A stretch of DNA of 64,000 bases from Ruegeria sp. ANG-R (GTDB lineage Bacteria; Pseudomonadota; Alphaproteobacteria; Rhodobacterales; Rhodobacteraceae), in the NCBI RefSeq assembly GCF_000813985.1, contig NZ_JWLJ01000002.1, positions 248,001-312,000 of the forward strand, read 5' to 3'. Both the position numbers and the translations under genes were made by a program. The first letter of the stretch is position 1, and every line of letters begins with the position of its first letter. The notes below the pieces were generated by a model that did not search any database, was not told where the DNA came from, and saw only the letters and a list, made by a program, of their open reading frames with translations. Of the stretch, positions 43,373 through 52,537 are shown one piece after another.

Positions 43373-43390
43373 ATGACAGGAAAATAACAG
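43373..43390 (-). promoter_or_regulatory. Pho box upstream of phoX
   Basis: Reading towards phoX: CTGTTAT-TTTC-CTGTCAT, two 7-base direct repeats with a 4-base spacer, one mismatch to the classic CTGTCAT repeat. TAAACC, a plausible -10, lies 10 bases downstream, the usual geometry for PhoB-activated promoters. Confidence 0.8.
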
Positions 43391-43686
43391 TTACTGCAAA
43401 GCTTCTTCCACACAGAGGCACAGGCAGCCAAGTGCCGATCGATGTTGAGCAACTGGTTAAATCTGATCCGAAGAAAGGATGATAAACTATGGTATAGCCG
43501 GTTCCCCACTCACAAAGTCCAGCAGCATCCAGTACTATTGAACCGCCATATTTTTTTGCCTCTAAAGTGCAATGATTATGAACCGTCCTAAACCTAATGC
43601 TTCTTAGTTTTACATGTGTTGGGCCGGAGGTGGGCAAGTTCGTGCTTTGTGGATCGCAAGGATGGGCAAGCTTAGCGGGCGCCTCG
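43391..43686. other. Gene-free stretch upstream of the phoX promoter
   Basis: About 300 AT-rich bases between the Pho box and the end of the orphan lipoprotein gene. I see no ORF with a ribosome binding site and no repeat. Confidence 0.5.
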
Positions 43687-44451
43687 CTATTTTTTAGCTT
43701 TATAGAACTCTTCCGGGTTCCGCCTAAGGCATCTTTCCAAGCCTTCTTCCAAAGCCTTGATATCAATACCATCTGACACAAACGTGACTGAATCTCCTCC
43801 AGTGTGACCCGTTAGGCCCAGGTTCTTAAGCAAAGTACTCCAGTCCGGCACATCGCGTTTCAACGCGGCGCGTAGCAGAACTTCGATCTTCCGAATGTAC
43901 CACAGAGTTAGCGTTGTAACCCGAATGTTCGGTGGTACATTTTGAGGCACGTGGGCGGCGATTGCAGTGCTCGCGCACGCCATTGACTCAGAGGCTACAT
44001 AAAAAGCCTGCGCCGCGCTGTTCGGATTTACGTATTTGATGCCTTCATTGATCAAAGCGCCGCCTGCGAGAACAAGTGCGAGGTCTTTTCCGGATATAGA
44101 TGCAGCGTTTCCCAGCGCCGCTGCGCCGGCGACCGTGATCAGCCCTGCCGCCGTCAGATCTCGATTGCGTGCGGCTTCGTCGCCAAGCCTTTTGTAGGCA
44201 TCTGATAGCTGCAGCGCATAATATGCGGTGCGAATGGGTGCTCGAGCGAGTAACAGGCTGGTGGATTGAATTGTATCTGGAGGTGCTTGGAAGGTGCCTC
44301 CGACTGCTACCGAATGATTGATGATGTCGCCAGAAGTATTGGCCAAGACTGCCTGTTCCGCATTGAGCGCTCTGTTTTCATAGGCACAACCAGATATCAC
44401 GGTCAGCAATGCCAGAATTGATATCAAGCGGCGAAAAGCGGAGTTCATCAA
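43687..44451 (-). CDS. Orphan predicted lipoprotein, 254 aa
   Basis: I do not recognise the family. Signal peptide with lipobox (LLTVISGC, Cys22), then a mature part with two Ala/Gly-rich hydrophobic stretches (AAGLITVAGAAALGNAASISG and LALVLAGGALINEGIKYVNP) that could insert into a membrane or pack as a helical hairpin. Further cysteines are ESMACAS and ERCLRR near the end. Lower GC than its neighbours and an isolated position between two gene-free stretches suggest recent acquisition. It may start at the second Met. Confidence 0.65.
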   Translation of the reverse strand: MMNSAFRRLISILALLTVISGCAYENRALNAEQAVLANTSGDIINHSVAVGGTFQAPPDTIQSTSLLLARAPIRTAYYALQLSDAYKRLGDEAARNRDLTAAGLITVAGAAALGNAASISGKDLALVLAGGALINEGIKYVNPNSAAQAFYVASESMACASTAIAAHVPQNVPPNIRVTTLTLWYIRKIEVLLRAALKRDVPDWSTLLKNLGLTGHTGGDSVTFVSDGIDIKALEEGLERCLRRNPEEFYKAKK

Positions 44452-44604
44452 ATTTCTCCATGAAAATAAGCAATAGAATAAACAAAACTATACAATTATG
44501 AGGTGTCTCAGGCAAATTCGGCCCTATGCGCTGTCACCTAAGAGGCATCTAGCTGCAGTATTGGGATAAGCGCCAGACGCTCACATATTGCATGAGCGGG
44601 CGTT

Positions 44605-45198
44605 TCACAGATCCCGTATCCAGAACTGCAACGGTTTCTGGGTTTCACCCTCATTGCCCCGATCTCTCCACGAGAACTGCGCGATGACATTAGGCAGTGG
44701 TGCATACCCGCGCACGCGCCAGAAAGCGTCGAGCGGGCGGTAGTTTGTTGGCCGCATGGGGTGGTCGGCAGGGCGTTGCACGCTGCAAAAGGCGCATTTG
44801 GCAAAGCCGAGGCGGCGGGCATGTGCTTCGCGCTGGTCGAAAAATTTGTGACCCACCCCCTGTCCGCGATATTGCGGCAACAGTACGGATTCGGCGCAAT
44901 AGAAGATGTCGGTAAGGTTCAGGCCCGAACCTTCGAACGCGGCCGCAAAATCGTCAGCGTGATCGGTTAGCGGCGCACCGGTCGAAGCGCCGACCAAGGT
45001 ATCTCGGTCAAATGCGCCGACGACGATGGCTTCGTCGCTGTCGATATAGGATTGCAGGTATTTGCGCTCGTACTCCAGATCACCGTCATAGAGGTAGGGC
45101 CAGGCGTGAAACACGTCGATCCGCAGGCGCGCAACGTCGTCTAGCGCCTCATGCAGCGCCGATCCGGTCAGCGCGCGGACCTCGGATATCTCAGCCAT
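44605..45198 (-). CDS. GNAT family acetyltransferase
   Basis: A 197-residue GNAT protein. The acetyl-CoA loop is the VLLPQYRGQGVGHKFFDQRE segment (R-x2-G-x-G pattern). N-terminal RLRIDVFHAWPYLYDGDLEYERKYL is typical of a group whose substrates are unknown. It overlaps the NTF2-like gene by 8 bases and is the last gene of the long minus-strand operon that begins upstream of murA. Confidence 0.82.
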   Translation of the reverse strand: MAEISEVRALTGSALHEALDDVARLRIDVFHAWPYLYDGDLEYERKYLQSYIDSDEAIVVGAFDRDTLVGASTGAPLTDHADDFAAAFEGSGLNLTDIFYCAESVLLPQYRGQGVGHKFFDQREAHARRLGFAKCAFCSVQRPADHPMRPTNYRPLDAFWRVRGYAPLPNVIAQFSWRDRGNEGETQKPLQFWIRDL

Positions 45199-45589
45199 TC
45201 GAGACCTGTTTGGTCCAGTCGGCTAGGTTGTAGAAAGTGGTCACGCGGGTGATCTTGTCATCCCTGAGGTCAAAGAACGAACCTGCAGGCAGGCGATAGG
45301 TCTGACCGTGCGCTTCTGGCAAACCCTCATCGGTTTCCAGATAAGTGCCGTTGACGATGAACTCGGCGGCGGCGCGAGTGCCGTCTTTTGCCTCAAAGAT
45401 CACGATATCTGTGAGGTTTTCGCGATAGCAGCGGTTCATATGTGCACAGAAGGCAGCGAATTTTTCTTTGCCCACACGAATCTGGCCTTCGTTGACGTGG
45501 TGGGCTACGTCATCGGACAGGCAGTCCAGCATTCCATCAACATCACCGGCGTTGAAAGCGTCGAAATAGGTTTTGACGGTCGGGTTCAT
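45191..45589 (-). CDS. NTF2-like / ketosteroid-isomerase-type protein
   Basis: A 132-residue SnoaL/NTF2-fold protein: KTYFDAFNAGDVDGMLDCLSDDVAHHVNEG at the start and AGSFFDLRDDKITRVTTFYNLADW at the end, both typical. Ligand unknown. Start ATG 45589 overlaps the stop of the phosphatase gene (ATGA) and follows GGAG; the longer frame is antisense-like. Coupled to both neighbours. Confidence 0.82.
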   Translation of the reverse strand: MNPTVKTYFDAFNAGDVDGMLDCLSDDVAHHVNEGQIRVGKEKFAAFCAHMNRCYRENLTDIVIFEAKDGTRAAAEFIVNGTYLETDEGLPEAHGQTYRLPAGSFFDLRDDKITRVTTFYNLADWTKQVSNG

Positions 45590-46044
45590 GTGCTCTCCGT
45601 TGGTTCGCCCCAGCGATCCTTGAGATGCTTGATGATCTGATCGCGGGTCTGACGGTAATGGTGTAGCTTCTCCGCGCGCGTTTCGCCTAATCCGGTAGGG
45701 TCCATTATTGGCCAATAATCGACATCGAGGTGGAAAAACCGCGTCAGTTCCAGCGCTTTCCGCTGGCTGGCGGGCGACAGTGCCACGATCAGGTCGAACG
45801 AGCTGAGGTCATCGCCCCACTCCTCCATCTCGTCGAAAGAACGCGAACGATGACGGGACAGTTCGACATCGATCTCCTGACAGGCGGCAATGCAAAAGCC
45901 GTCGATTTCGAGGTCGTTATGCACACCAGCGGATTGCACATAGGTCCCGGTGCCATAAAACTTCTTCATGATGCCTTCGGCCATCGGTGACCGAACCGAG
46001 TTGTGGTCGCAACAGAACAGGATCGACTGCGGCAGCGGCTTCAC
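45586..46044 (-). CDS. Low-molecular-weight protein-tyrosine-phosphatase / arsenate-reductase-like
   Basis: A 152-residue LMW-PTP fold protein. The catalytic loop C-x5-R is CDHNSVRSP (about residues 12-20) and the general-acid Asp lies in MDPTGLGE. It differs from ArsC in lacking the later redox cysteine pair, although CIAAC in the middle is close in form. Substrate unknown. It starts with GTG after GGAGG at the end of the UPF0262 gene. In relatives it sits in the same murA-hisD-UPF0262 neighbourhood. Confidence 0.82.
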   Translation of the reverse strand: MKPLPQSILFCCDHNSVRSPMAEGIMKKFYGTGTYVQSAGVHNDLEIDGFCIAACQEIDVELSRHRSRSFDEMEEWGDDLSSFDLIVALSPASQRKALELTRFFHLDVDYWPIMDPTGLGETRAEKLHHYRQTRDQIIKHLKDRWGEPTEST

Positions 46045-46047
46045 CCG

Positions 46048-46527
46048 TCAGCCTCCGAAATGCAGCACGCAGATCAGCGTGAAGAGGCGGCGGGCAGTGT
46101 CTGTGTCGATGTCAGCCTTGCCCTCCAGCCGTTCCTGCAACACACGGCTGCCTTCGTTGTGGATACCGCGCCGGGCCATGTCGATGGTTTCGATCTGGCT
46201 GGGCGGCAGATTTTTCACCGCGTTGAAATAGCTTTCGCAAATCTGGAAGTAATCTTTGACCACCTGACGGAACGGGCCAAGTGACAGGTGAAATTCGGCC
46301 GCTTTTTCGCTGGCTTCGGTTTCGATGTCGAAGACCAGACGCTTGTCACGGATCGATAGCTGCACGTGATACGGCCCGTCCGGGATCGCGCGGTCGTCGC
46401 GGGTGGGCAGGGTGAACGAGTTTTCCTCGAGCAGATCATAGATGGCGACCTTGCGCTCCTGCTCGATCTCGGGGGTCGGCGGGGGCAGGTTTCGGTCGTC
46501 CAGTTCGATATGCGAGATACGGGTCAT
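46048..46527 (-). CDS. UPF0262 family protein
   Basis: A 159-residue alphaproteobacterial protein of unknown function. Family marks: ERKVAIYDLLEENSF, LSIRDKRLVFDIETE, FRQVVKDYFQICESYFNAVKNLPPSQIETIDMARRGIHNEGS and a C-terminal RRLFTLICVLHF. No membrane segment. The ATG at 46527 is preferred to one four codons upstream. It sits between hisD and the phosphatase gene, its usual place. Confidence 0.88.
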   Translation of the reverse strand: MTRISHIELDDRNLPPPTPEIEQERKVAIYDLLEENSFTLPTRDDRAIPDGPYHVQLSIRDKRLVFDIETEASEKAAEFHLSLGPFRQVVKDYFQICESYFNAVKNLPPSQIETIDMARRGIHNEGSRVLQERLEGKADIDTDTARRLFTLICVLHFGG

Positions 46528-46625
46528 CTTTACTGTCACAATCCTTACGTCTGCACAGACCTATAACAACGGATTTCGTTGAGCAACGCACAGAAGCGCC
46601 AGCGGTCCGGAGTCTTTGCGTCAAT

Positions 46626-47927
46626 TCAGCCGTTCAGGCTCTTTAAGCGTGCCGTGACCGACAGACCGTGCGCTTCCAGGCTCTCGGAACTGGCAAGTCT
46701 CTCGGCGGCAGGTCCAATCGCGCGCAGCGCTTCGGGTGTCATCTGGCTGAGCGTGGTGCGTTTGAGGAAATCCATCACGCTGAGGCCCGAGGAGAAGCGC
46801 GCCGAACGCGCGGTGGGCAGCACGTGGTTGGGACCACCGACATAGTCGCCGATGGCCTCGGGCGTGTATTGGCCGAGGAATATGGCGCCTGCGTGGACGG
46901 TTTTCTGACTCAGCCCCACCGGGTCAGCCACGCAAAGCTCGAGGTGTTCAGGCGCGATGCGATTGGAAAGGGTGGCGGCCTCGTCCAGATTTCGGACGGT
47001 GATCACCGCGCCGAAGTCACGCCAGCTTGCACCTGCAATGGAACGGCGCTGCAGGGTCTCGAGACGTTTCTCGACCGCCTGCGCCACAGCCCGTCCAAAG
47101 GCTGCGTCATCGGTGATCAGGATAGACTGCGCGCTTTCATCATGTTCGGCCTGGCTGAGCAGGTCGAGCGCGATCCAGTCCGGATCGTTGTCCTTGTCGG
47201 CGATGACCAGAATCTCGGAGGGGCCTGCGATCATATCGATGCCCACCTTGCCGAACACCCGGCGCTTGGCGGCAGCTACAAAGGCGTTACCGGGACCTGT
47301 GATCTTGTCGACGGGCGCGATGGTTTCGGTACCATAAGCCAGCGCTGCAATCGCCTGTGCACCACCGATGCGATAGATCTCGTCCACGCCTGAAAGCTGC
47401 GCCGCCAGCAGGACCAGCGGATTCACCTGCCCATCCGGCGTGGGTACGGCGATGGCCAGCCGTGCGACGCCCGCGACCTTGGCTGGAATCGCGTTCATCA
47501 AAACCGAGGACGGGTAAGAGGCCAGCCCGCCGGGCACATAAAGCCCCGCCGCCGTGACCGCAGACCAACGCCAGCCGAGCATTGCGCCCGCCGCATCGGT
47601 CCATTCCTGATCCTCGGGCAGTTGGCGCGCGTGATAGGCGCGGATGCGTTCTGCGGCCAGTTCCAGCGCGGTGCGGTCATCATCCGGGACCAGCCTGACC
47701 GCCTCGGCGATCTCGTCGGCGCTGAACGCCATGGTTTCAGGCGTCAGTTGCAGCCGGTCGAATCTGGCCGTCAGCTCAAGAACCGCCGCGTCACCACGCG
47801 TGCGCACATCCTCGATGATCTGTGCGACCACCGCGTCCACATCCGGGCTGTCTTCGCGTTTGGCGGCAAGCAGCGCCTGAAACGCGGGTTCAAAATCGGC
47901 GATGGTGGTATCGAGGAATACGGGCAT
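46626..47927 (-). CDS. hisD: Histidinol dehydrogenase
   Basis: A 433-residue enzyme that oxidises histidinol to histidine in two NAD-dependent steps, the last stage of histidine synthesis. Marks: YVPGGLASYPSSVLMNAIPAKVAGV, RIGGAQAIAALAYGTETI, KITGPGN, DMIAGPSEILVIAD, the zinc ligand region LLSQAEHDESAQS and the C-terminal GAIFLGQYTPEAIGDYVGGPNHVLPT. Length normal. Part of the murA-DUF2948-GNAT-hisD-UPF0262 run. Confidence 0.96.
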   Translation of the reverse strand: MPVFLDTTIADFEPAFQALLAAKREDSPDVDAVVAQIIEDVRTRGDAAVLELTARFDRLQLTPETMAFSADEIAEAVRLVPDDDRTALELAAERIRAYHARQLPEDQEWTDAAGAMLGWRWSAVTAAGLYVPGGLASYPSSVLMNAIPAKVAGVARLAIAVPTPDGQVNPLVLLAAQLSGVDEIYRIGGAQAIAALAYGTETIAPVDKITGPGNAFVAAAKRRVFGKVGIDMIAGPSEILVIADKDNDPDWIALDLLSQAEHDESAQSILITDDAAFGRAVAQAVEKRLETLQRRSIAGASWRDFGAVITVRNLDEAATLSNRIAPEHLELCVADPVGLSQKTVHAGAIFLGQYTPEAIGDYVGGPNHVLPTARSARFSSGLSVMDFLKRTTLSQMTPEALRAIGPAAERLASSESLEAHGLSVTARLKSLNG

Positions 47928-47987
47928 GACAGATACTCCGGGGGTGTTTCAACGGGTCATATCGCCGGGGTCGCCGGGCCTCAACCC

Positions 47988-48509
47988 TTACGCGGCAGGG
48001 TGCAACGATTTGCGCATCGGGAATTGCGGGATGCCGTTCCATTCTGTCTGCTCGCCGTCAGCACGCCATCCCTGTGCAAGATAGAATTCAAACGCAGTCT
48101 CGGTCGCGTGCAGACGCGCCAGGGAACAGCCCTGTGCGCGCAGCGAAGCTTCCATCCGGGTCAACAGGGCAGACCCGAGCCCTTGCCCGGATCGATCGGG
48201 ATCAACATAGAGCAGGGATATCTCACCTGCCGCGCGTACCCCGCCGACGGCGGAAACCTCGTCGCCGGTGGCCCCGACCCAAAGCTCGGCCCCCGAGGCG
48301 ATCCATTGCCGGATCGACGCCGGGTCTTTGTTTGCCGTCCACTCCGCTAGTTTTTTTGGATTATTTCCATGATCCGCTTCACAAAGAAGAGTGATTGAGC
48401 GGATCAGAACGCAGCTCATTCCAAATACGTCGAACACAGTTGCCCGCCGCAAGGTGAGACCCAAAGGCGGGTTGGCAAACGCCTGCGCTATGCCGCGTTT
48501 GTTGTTCAC
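47988..48509 (-). CDS. GNAT family acetyltransferase
   Basis: A 173-residue GNAT protein with LTLRRATVFDVFGMSCV at the start, ISLLYVDPDRSGQGLGSALLTRME as the acetyl-CoA loop, and LHATETAFEFYLAQGWR near the end. Substrate unknown. Its start overlaps the DUF2948 stop by 4 bases, so it is in the murA operon. It is inserted between DUF2948 and hisD, which are often adjacent in relatives. Confidence 0.85.
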   Translation of the reverse strand: MNNKRGIAQAFANPPLGLTLRRATVFDVFGMSCVLIRSITLLCEADHGNNPKKLAEWTANKDPASIRQWIASGAELWVGATGDEVSAVGGVRAAGEISLLYVDPDRSGQGLGSALLTRMEASLRAQGCSLARLHATETAFEFYLAQGWRADGEQTEWNGIPQFPMRKSLHPAA

Positions 48510-48982
48510 TCCGGGTGATGAGGGGCGTGGCCTGACGGGGCCTTGTAGGGGCGTGTGACGTCCTTGAGCGTGGCATCCAGCGCTTCGACTGACAGGCGGA
48601 TCGCACCGTCGCCGGCCAGCGTCAGCAACACCTGACCGTCGCCGTCCTCACCCGGCTCGAAATCGACCGACAACAGGGACAGGATCATATCCTTGTCGCT
48701 GCGGTCTATGCCCTGGCTGGCCACCTTAAGGACCGAGTCGAAAACCAGCACCGCCTGTACCCGTTCAAAAGCGCGGTTGCGTCGGGTGGCGGCATCCTTG
48801 TCCTCCCACCGGAATCTGTTCAGCAACAGCGCGAACCGGCGCTCGGATGGGCGCCATGTCATCTCGGTTACCGGGAACACAGCATCCTGCGTCAGGGTTG
48901 CAATGACCTGAAGGTCATCAGAATCCTCGGCCCCCAGGTTCAGCGGTGCCTCTCGGCCGTCTTTGAAACTCGCGTCTGTCAT
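48506..48982 (-). CDS. DUF2948 family protein
   Basis: A 158-residue alphaproteobacterial protein of unknown function. Marks: [76 protein letters not shown]. It overlaps murA by 4 bases (ATGA), a position held across the order, which suggests a link to envelope growth or simply operon history. Confidence 0.88.
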   Translation of the reverse strand: MTDASFKDGREAPLNLGAEDSDDLQVIATLTQDAVFPVTEMTWRPSERRFALLLNRFRWEDKDAATRRNRAFERVQAVLVFDSVLKVASQGIDRSDKDMILSLLSVDFEPGEDGDGQVLLTLAGDGAIRLSVEALDATLKDVTRPYKAPSGHAPHHPE

Positions 48983-50247
48983 TGGCCCTTAATCCGTTCA
49001 ATCTTTGCGCCCACGCCTTCCAGCTTGCGCACCACATGCTCATATCCGCGGTCCAGATGATAGACCCGACTGACGGTCGTCTCACCTTCCGCCGCTAACC
49101 CCGCAAGGATCAGCGAGACCGAAGCCCGCAAATCGGTCGCCATCACCGGCGCGCCTTTCAGGCGCTCAACCCCGGTGACCGTTGCCGTTCCGCCATGCAC
49201 TTCGATATTCGCGCCCATGCGGACCAGTTCGGGGGCGTGCATAAAGCGATTCTCGAAAATACGCTCTTCAAGAACGGACACCCCCTCGGCCGTGCACATC
49301 AGCGCCATCATCTGCGCCTGCAGATCGGTTGGAAATCCAGGGAAAGGTTCCGTGACCACGTCAACCGAGCTCACGCGCCCATTCTTACGGGTCACCTTCA
49401 GGCCGTTGCTTGTCTCCTCGACAGCTACGCCTGCCGCATCCAGCTTGGCTGCAAAGGATTCGACCAGAGACATACGCCCGCCAAGCAGCTCGACCTCGCC
49501 TCCGCACATAGCGGGGGCCAGCATATAGGTGCCCAGTTCAATCCGGTCGGTCACAACCTGGTGGGTCGCGCCATGCAAACGGTCGACGCCCTGAATTTCG
49601 ATGGTCGAGGTGCCTTCGCCCGAAATCTGCGCCCCCATCTTGCGCAGGCACTCAACCAGATCGACGATCTCGGGCTCGCGCGCGGCGTTTTTCAGAACTG
49701 TCGTGCCCTTGGCCAGCGTAGCGGCCATGACAATGTTCTCGGTGGCGCCGACAGATGCAAAGCGCATCTCATGCACCGCTCCTTTCAAGCCGCCGGGCGC
49801 TCTGGCGTGCAGATAGCCGTCTTTCAACTCGATCTCGGCCCCAAGCGCTTCCAGCCCCTCGACATGCAGATCCATCGGACGCGCGCCAATTGCACAACCG
49901 CCGGGCAGAGACACCACCGCCTGACCCAGTCGCGCCAGCATCGGCCCCAGCACAAGGTTCGAGGCACGCATCTTGCGCACGATCTCGTAATCCGCCGTGT
50001 GGCTGTTCAGGTCGTGGCTCGACATCGCCAGCACCTGACCGTCCTGCAGTGACGACACCTCGGCCCCCAGCGATTGAAGCAGGGCAGTCATCGTTTTGAT
50101 GTCGCTCAGCCGCGGCGCGTTGGTCAGCGTCAGCGGTTCTTCGCTGAGAAGCGTGGCGGGCATCAGCGTCAAACACGCGTTCTTGGCCCCTGCAATCGGG
50201 ATCTGCCCATTCAGCGGACCATTGCCCGTCACCAGAATCGAATCCAT
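48979..50247 (-). CDS. murA: UDP-N-acetylglucosamine 1-carboxyvinyltransferase
   Basis: A 422-residue enzyme that adds enolpyruvate to UDP-GlcNAc, the first committed step of peptidoglycan synthesis. Marks: [33 protein letters not shown], the catalytic Cys in [15 protein letters not shown] (Cys present, the fosfomycin-sensitive form), [26 protein letters not shown] and a C-terminal [15 protein letters not shown]. Length normal. First large gene of a long minus-strand operon, preceded by a 51-aa gene. Confidence 0.97.
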   Translation of the reverse strand: MDSILVTGNGPLNGQIPIAGAKNACLTLMPATLLSEEPLTLTNAPRLSDIKTMTALLQSLGAEVSSLQDGQVLAMSSHDLNSHTADYEIVRKMRASNLVLGPMLARLGQAVVSLPGGCAIGARPMDLHVEGLEALGAEIELKDGYLHARAPGGLKGAVHEMRFASVGATENIVMAATLAKGTTVLKNAAREPEIVDLVECLRKMGAQISGEGTSTIEIQGVDRLHGATHQVVTDRIELGTYMLAPAMCGGEVELLGGRMSLVESFAAKLDAAGVAVEETSNGLKVTRKNGRVSSVDVVTEPFPGFPTDLQAQMMALMCTAEGVSVLEERIFENRFMHAPELVRMGANIEVHGGTATVTGVERLKGAPVMATDLRASVSLILAGLAAEGETTVSRVYHLDRGYEHVVRKLEGVGAKIERIKGQ

Positions 50248-50253
50248 CTGCTC

Positions 50254-50409
50254 TTATCCCTCGTCCTTGCCTGCCTTGTCATCCGAAGCCGCCCGCGCCT
50301 TGGCCTGCGCCTTGCGCCGTGCCATGTTCGCCTTAAGCGCCGCTTTCAAGCGGTGTTCGCGCGTTTCGCCGGATTTGCCGTGTTTTTTGGGTGAATTTTT
50401 GTCTGCCAT
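50254..50409 (-). CDS. Small basic protein upstream of murA, 51 aa
   Basis: An open frame of 51 codons ending 6 bases before murA. The product (MADKNSPKKHGKSGETREHR, then LKAALKANMARRKAQAKARA and an acidic tail) is a highly charged helix. I recall similar small conserved proteins directly upstream of murA in related genomes, annotated as hypothetical. AAAGG lies just before the ATG. The tRNA-Thr gene is 84 bases upstream on the other strand. Probably real and co-transcribed with murA; function unknown. Confidence 0.7.
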   Translation of the reverse strand: MADKNSPKKHGKSGETREHRLKAALKANMARRKAQAKARAASDDKAGKDEG

Positions 50410-50492
50410 TGCCTTTCTCTACAGGAGTAGAAAAAAACCGTCCAGACACCCTTGCGCCGCGTTTCGTTTGAGTCTAATCACCCGCCCACGAT

Positions 50493-50567
<75 letters not shown>

Positions 50568-50985
50568 TCTCACTTTCTGATCCTGAAATTGCCCCTAAAT
50601 ACTTGAAGGGGAAAGAAAATTTCGGAGTTCCATACGCACCATTTTGGCTATACCTTAACGGCTCCGAAAACGCCAATCTGAGGACGGTTTGGCGCATGGC
50701 AAAATCATCATTTTTGTAAATATCCCAAGGACTTGACAGGAATCGTAAGGCGAGTTCCATACAATCCTCCAGCCGTCCCTTATCAGGCACCGTGCTGTCG
50801 ATCTTTTCTTGAAGGGTGATCTTGTCGCGTTCGAGCTTGCTGATACGCGCCTCGTATGCGCTTACAACCGAGGCGTTGTTCGCCTCGACAATGCGGTCGA
50901 GCAAGCCTTCAATTTTGTGGTTAGTGTTGTCCAACTTTTTCTGCATTGCAGCTTTCTCACCCAGCGCGACTGAGAAGCGCATATC
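50568..50985 (-). pseudogene. Serine recombinase, C-terminal coiled-coil part cut off by an amber codon
   Basis: In the same frame as the recombinase gene upstream and separated from it by one TAG codon. The product would be the coiled-coil tail of a large serine recombinase (RFSVALGEKAAMQKKLDN, LLDRIVEANNASVVSAYE) and the following LRLAFSEPLRYSQNG segment. The frame runs on across the tRNA gene, as such genes do when the element sits at a tRNA; that last part is not counted here. Without readthrough it would need its own start, and none is evident. Confidence 0.8.
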
Positions 50986-52110
50986 CTAGGCATCCCGCAA
51001 CATTACCTCGGCAAGTTGGAAAAGCTCCTTTGCTGGCTGTAGGCCCTTTAAAATTTCCCCGAAACCTTCCTCCATTTTCGCTTTGGGGACCGATTTGCTT
51101 TTGGCCTCACAACCGCGCGTTTCGCATCGGTAGTATGCATAGCGGCGATACTTTCCCTTTGACCAAGCGGCTGTCATCGCGTTGCCACAGCAATCGCACG
51201 CTACGAAGCCGCGCAACGGAAAGTCCTCGTTTTTATCTTTGCGGGCCGGAAAGTGCCGCTTACGCCCTTCGAGGGCATCCTGAATCTTTTGGAAGGTTTC
51301 AAAACTGATCAAGCCTTCATGCTGTCCTTTGCGCGTGCTCACACCCCAATTCGGAGCCTCGACATAGCCAGCATAAACAACCTTCTTCAGTAGCCTGTTC
51401 ACGGTCATTGGACGAAGTGTGCCGTCAGGCTTATCCTTTGGGAAATGCGGGCTGCGCTCCAAAAAACGCTGGACTTCCGCCTGTGATCCCAAATGACCCG
51501 ACGCAAAGCCTTCGAGGGCATCAGTTACTAAGGGGGCAAGAACAGGGTCCGGTTCGAGAATCTTTCCGCCACCGGAAGGTGCAGACACGTATCGATAACC
51601 GATAGGAGCGCGAAAAACCCAGAAGCCATTCTCGACGCGCGCCTTCATCTTCTGGATCACTTGGCGGCGGTTCTGTTCACGTTCAAGTTCGCCCTGAGCT
51701 GCAATTACAGTTTCGATAAACTTACCTTCTGGCGTATCTTCAATGCGGAAATTCAGACATTCGATACTGGCTCCGCGCGTGGCAAATTCGCGGCGAAGTT
51801 TCAAATGAAATTCCGTGTCGCGAGCAAACCGTTTTAGATCATCAAAGATAACAACGTACGATTTGCCTTTTTGAGCATCAAGAAAGCTGAGCAACGCTAC
51901 CATGCCGGGGCGACGCATAAAGTCACCGCCGCCACTAACATCGTCGGGAAAAACGCCTTCCACGATGTAGCCCTTGTCGTCGGCATAGGCGCGGCAGCGC
52001 TGCTCTCGGCTTTCGAGACCGCTGCCCTCTATGCGTTGTTTGGCTGATGACACGCGGCAATAAATCAACGCCCGTGTCATCTCACCATTTCTGTTTTGCT
52101 CGTTACTCAT
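50986..52110 (-). CDS. Large serine recombinase, truncated by in-frame stop
   Basis: A 374-residue product with a serine-recombinase catalytic domain (about residues 12-160: ALIYCRVSSAKQ with the nucleophile Ser, VFPDDVSGGGDFMRRPGM, YVVIFDDLKRFARD), a recombinase domain (YRYVSAPSGGGKILEPDP) and a zinc ribbon (CDCCGNAM and YYRCETRGC). It ends LRDA-stop where the sister copy at 62.8 kb reads NKAWGM, so Trp TGG has become TAG. The C-terminal coiled coil is lost unless the stop is suppressed. It would normally integrate or excise the element; now probably disabled. Confidence 0.88.
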   Translation of the reverse strand: MSNEQNRNGEMTRALIYCRVSSAKQRIEGSGLESREQRCRAYADDKGYIVEGVFPDDVSGGGDFMRRPGMVALLSFLDAQKGKSYVVIFDDLKRFARDTEFHLKLRREFATRGASIECLNFRIEDTPEGKFIETVIAAQGELEREQNRRQVIQKMKARVENGFWVFRAPIGYRYVSAPSGGGKILEPDPVLAPLVTDALEGFASGHLGSQAEVQRFLERSPHFPKDKPDGTLRPMTVNRLLKKVVYAGYVEAPNWGVSTRKGQHEGLISFETFQKIQDALEGRKRHFPARKDKNEDFPLRGFVACDCCGNAMTAAWSKGKYRRYAYYRCETRGCEAKSKSVPKAKMEEGFGEILKGLQPAKELFQLAEVMLRDA

Positions 52111-52137
52111 TTCAAATCCAAACTGCCCATTTGGGGG

Positions 52138-52455
52138 CTATTCACTTGTCGTTTCGTCTTTGCCTCGTTTCTTTGAGCGTACCTCATCGAAAGCCTCTTT
52201 GGCGTTCACCCTGTCGCCAGCGCCGGGTTTTCCACAGGCTTGCTGCACAGGATGAACGCCAAAGCCCATCTCGACAAAACTTACGATGACTGCCCATAGC
52301 GCCTGAATGAATTCTTCCTTCTGAGCATCAGTCATGTCCGCCCCATCAAGAAACGCTTGGTACTTGTGGAAATCTACGCGCACGATGGGTTTTGAAGACG
52401 CATCGAAGCTTTCGCGCAGGTCTGTTTCACCCGCGCCGATTAGATCATCCTTCAT
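52138..52455 (-). CDS. Conserved hypothetical protein of the element, 105 aa
   Basis: Function unknown. A soluble helical protein with KPIVRVDFHKYQAFLDGADM, DAQKEEFIQALWAVIVSFVEMGFGVHPVQQACGK and a basic tail (RSKKRGKDE). Such proteins travel next to serine recombinases in this order, from memory. CAGGAGG lies before ATG 52455; the longer frame overlaps the next gene. It may help control excision, but this is speculation from position. Confidence 0.7.
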   Translation of the reverse strand: MKDDLIGAGETDLRESFDASSKPIVRVDFHKYQAFLDGADMTDAQKEEFIQALWAVIVSFVEMGFGVHPVQQACGKPGAGDRVNAKEAFDEVRSKKRGKDETTSE

Positions 52456-52537
52456 GGCAAAATCCTCCTGAAGAACGGTGGTTACTCTATCTTTAAGTAT
52501 ACCACCTTTGGTTGTGTTCTCGCAAATTTGGCCGCGT

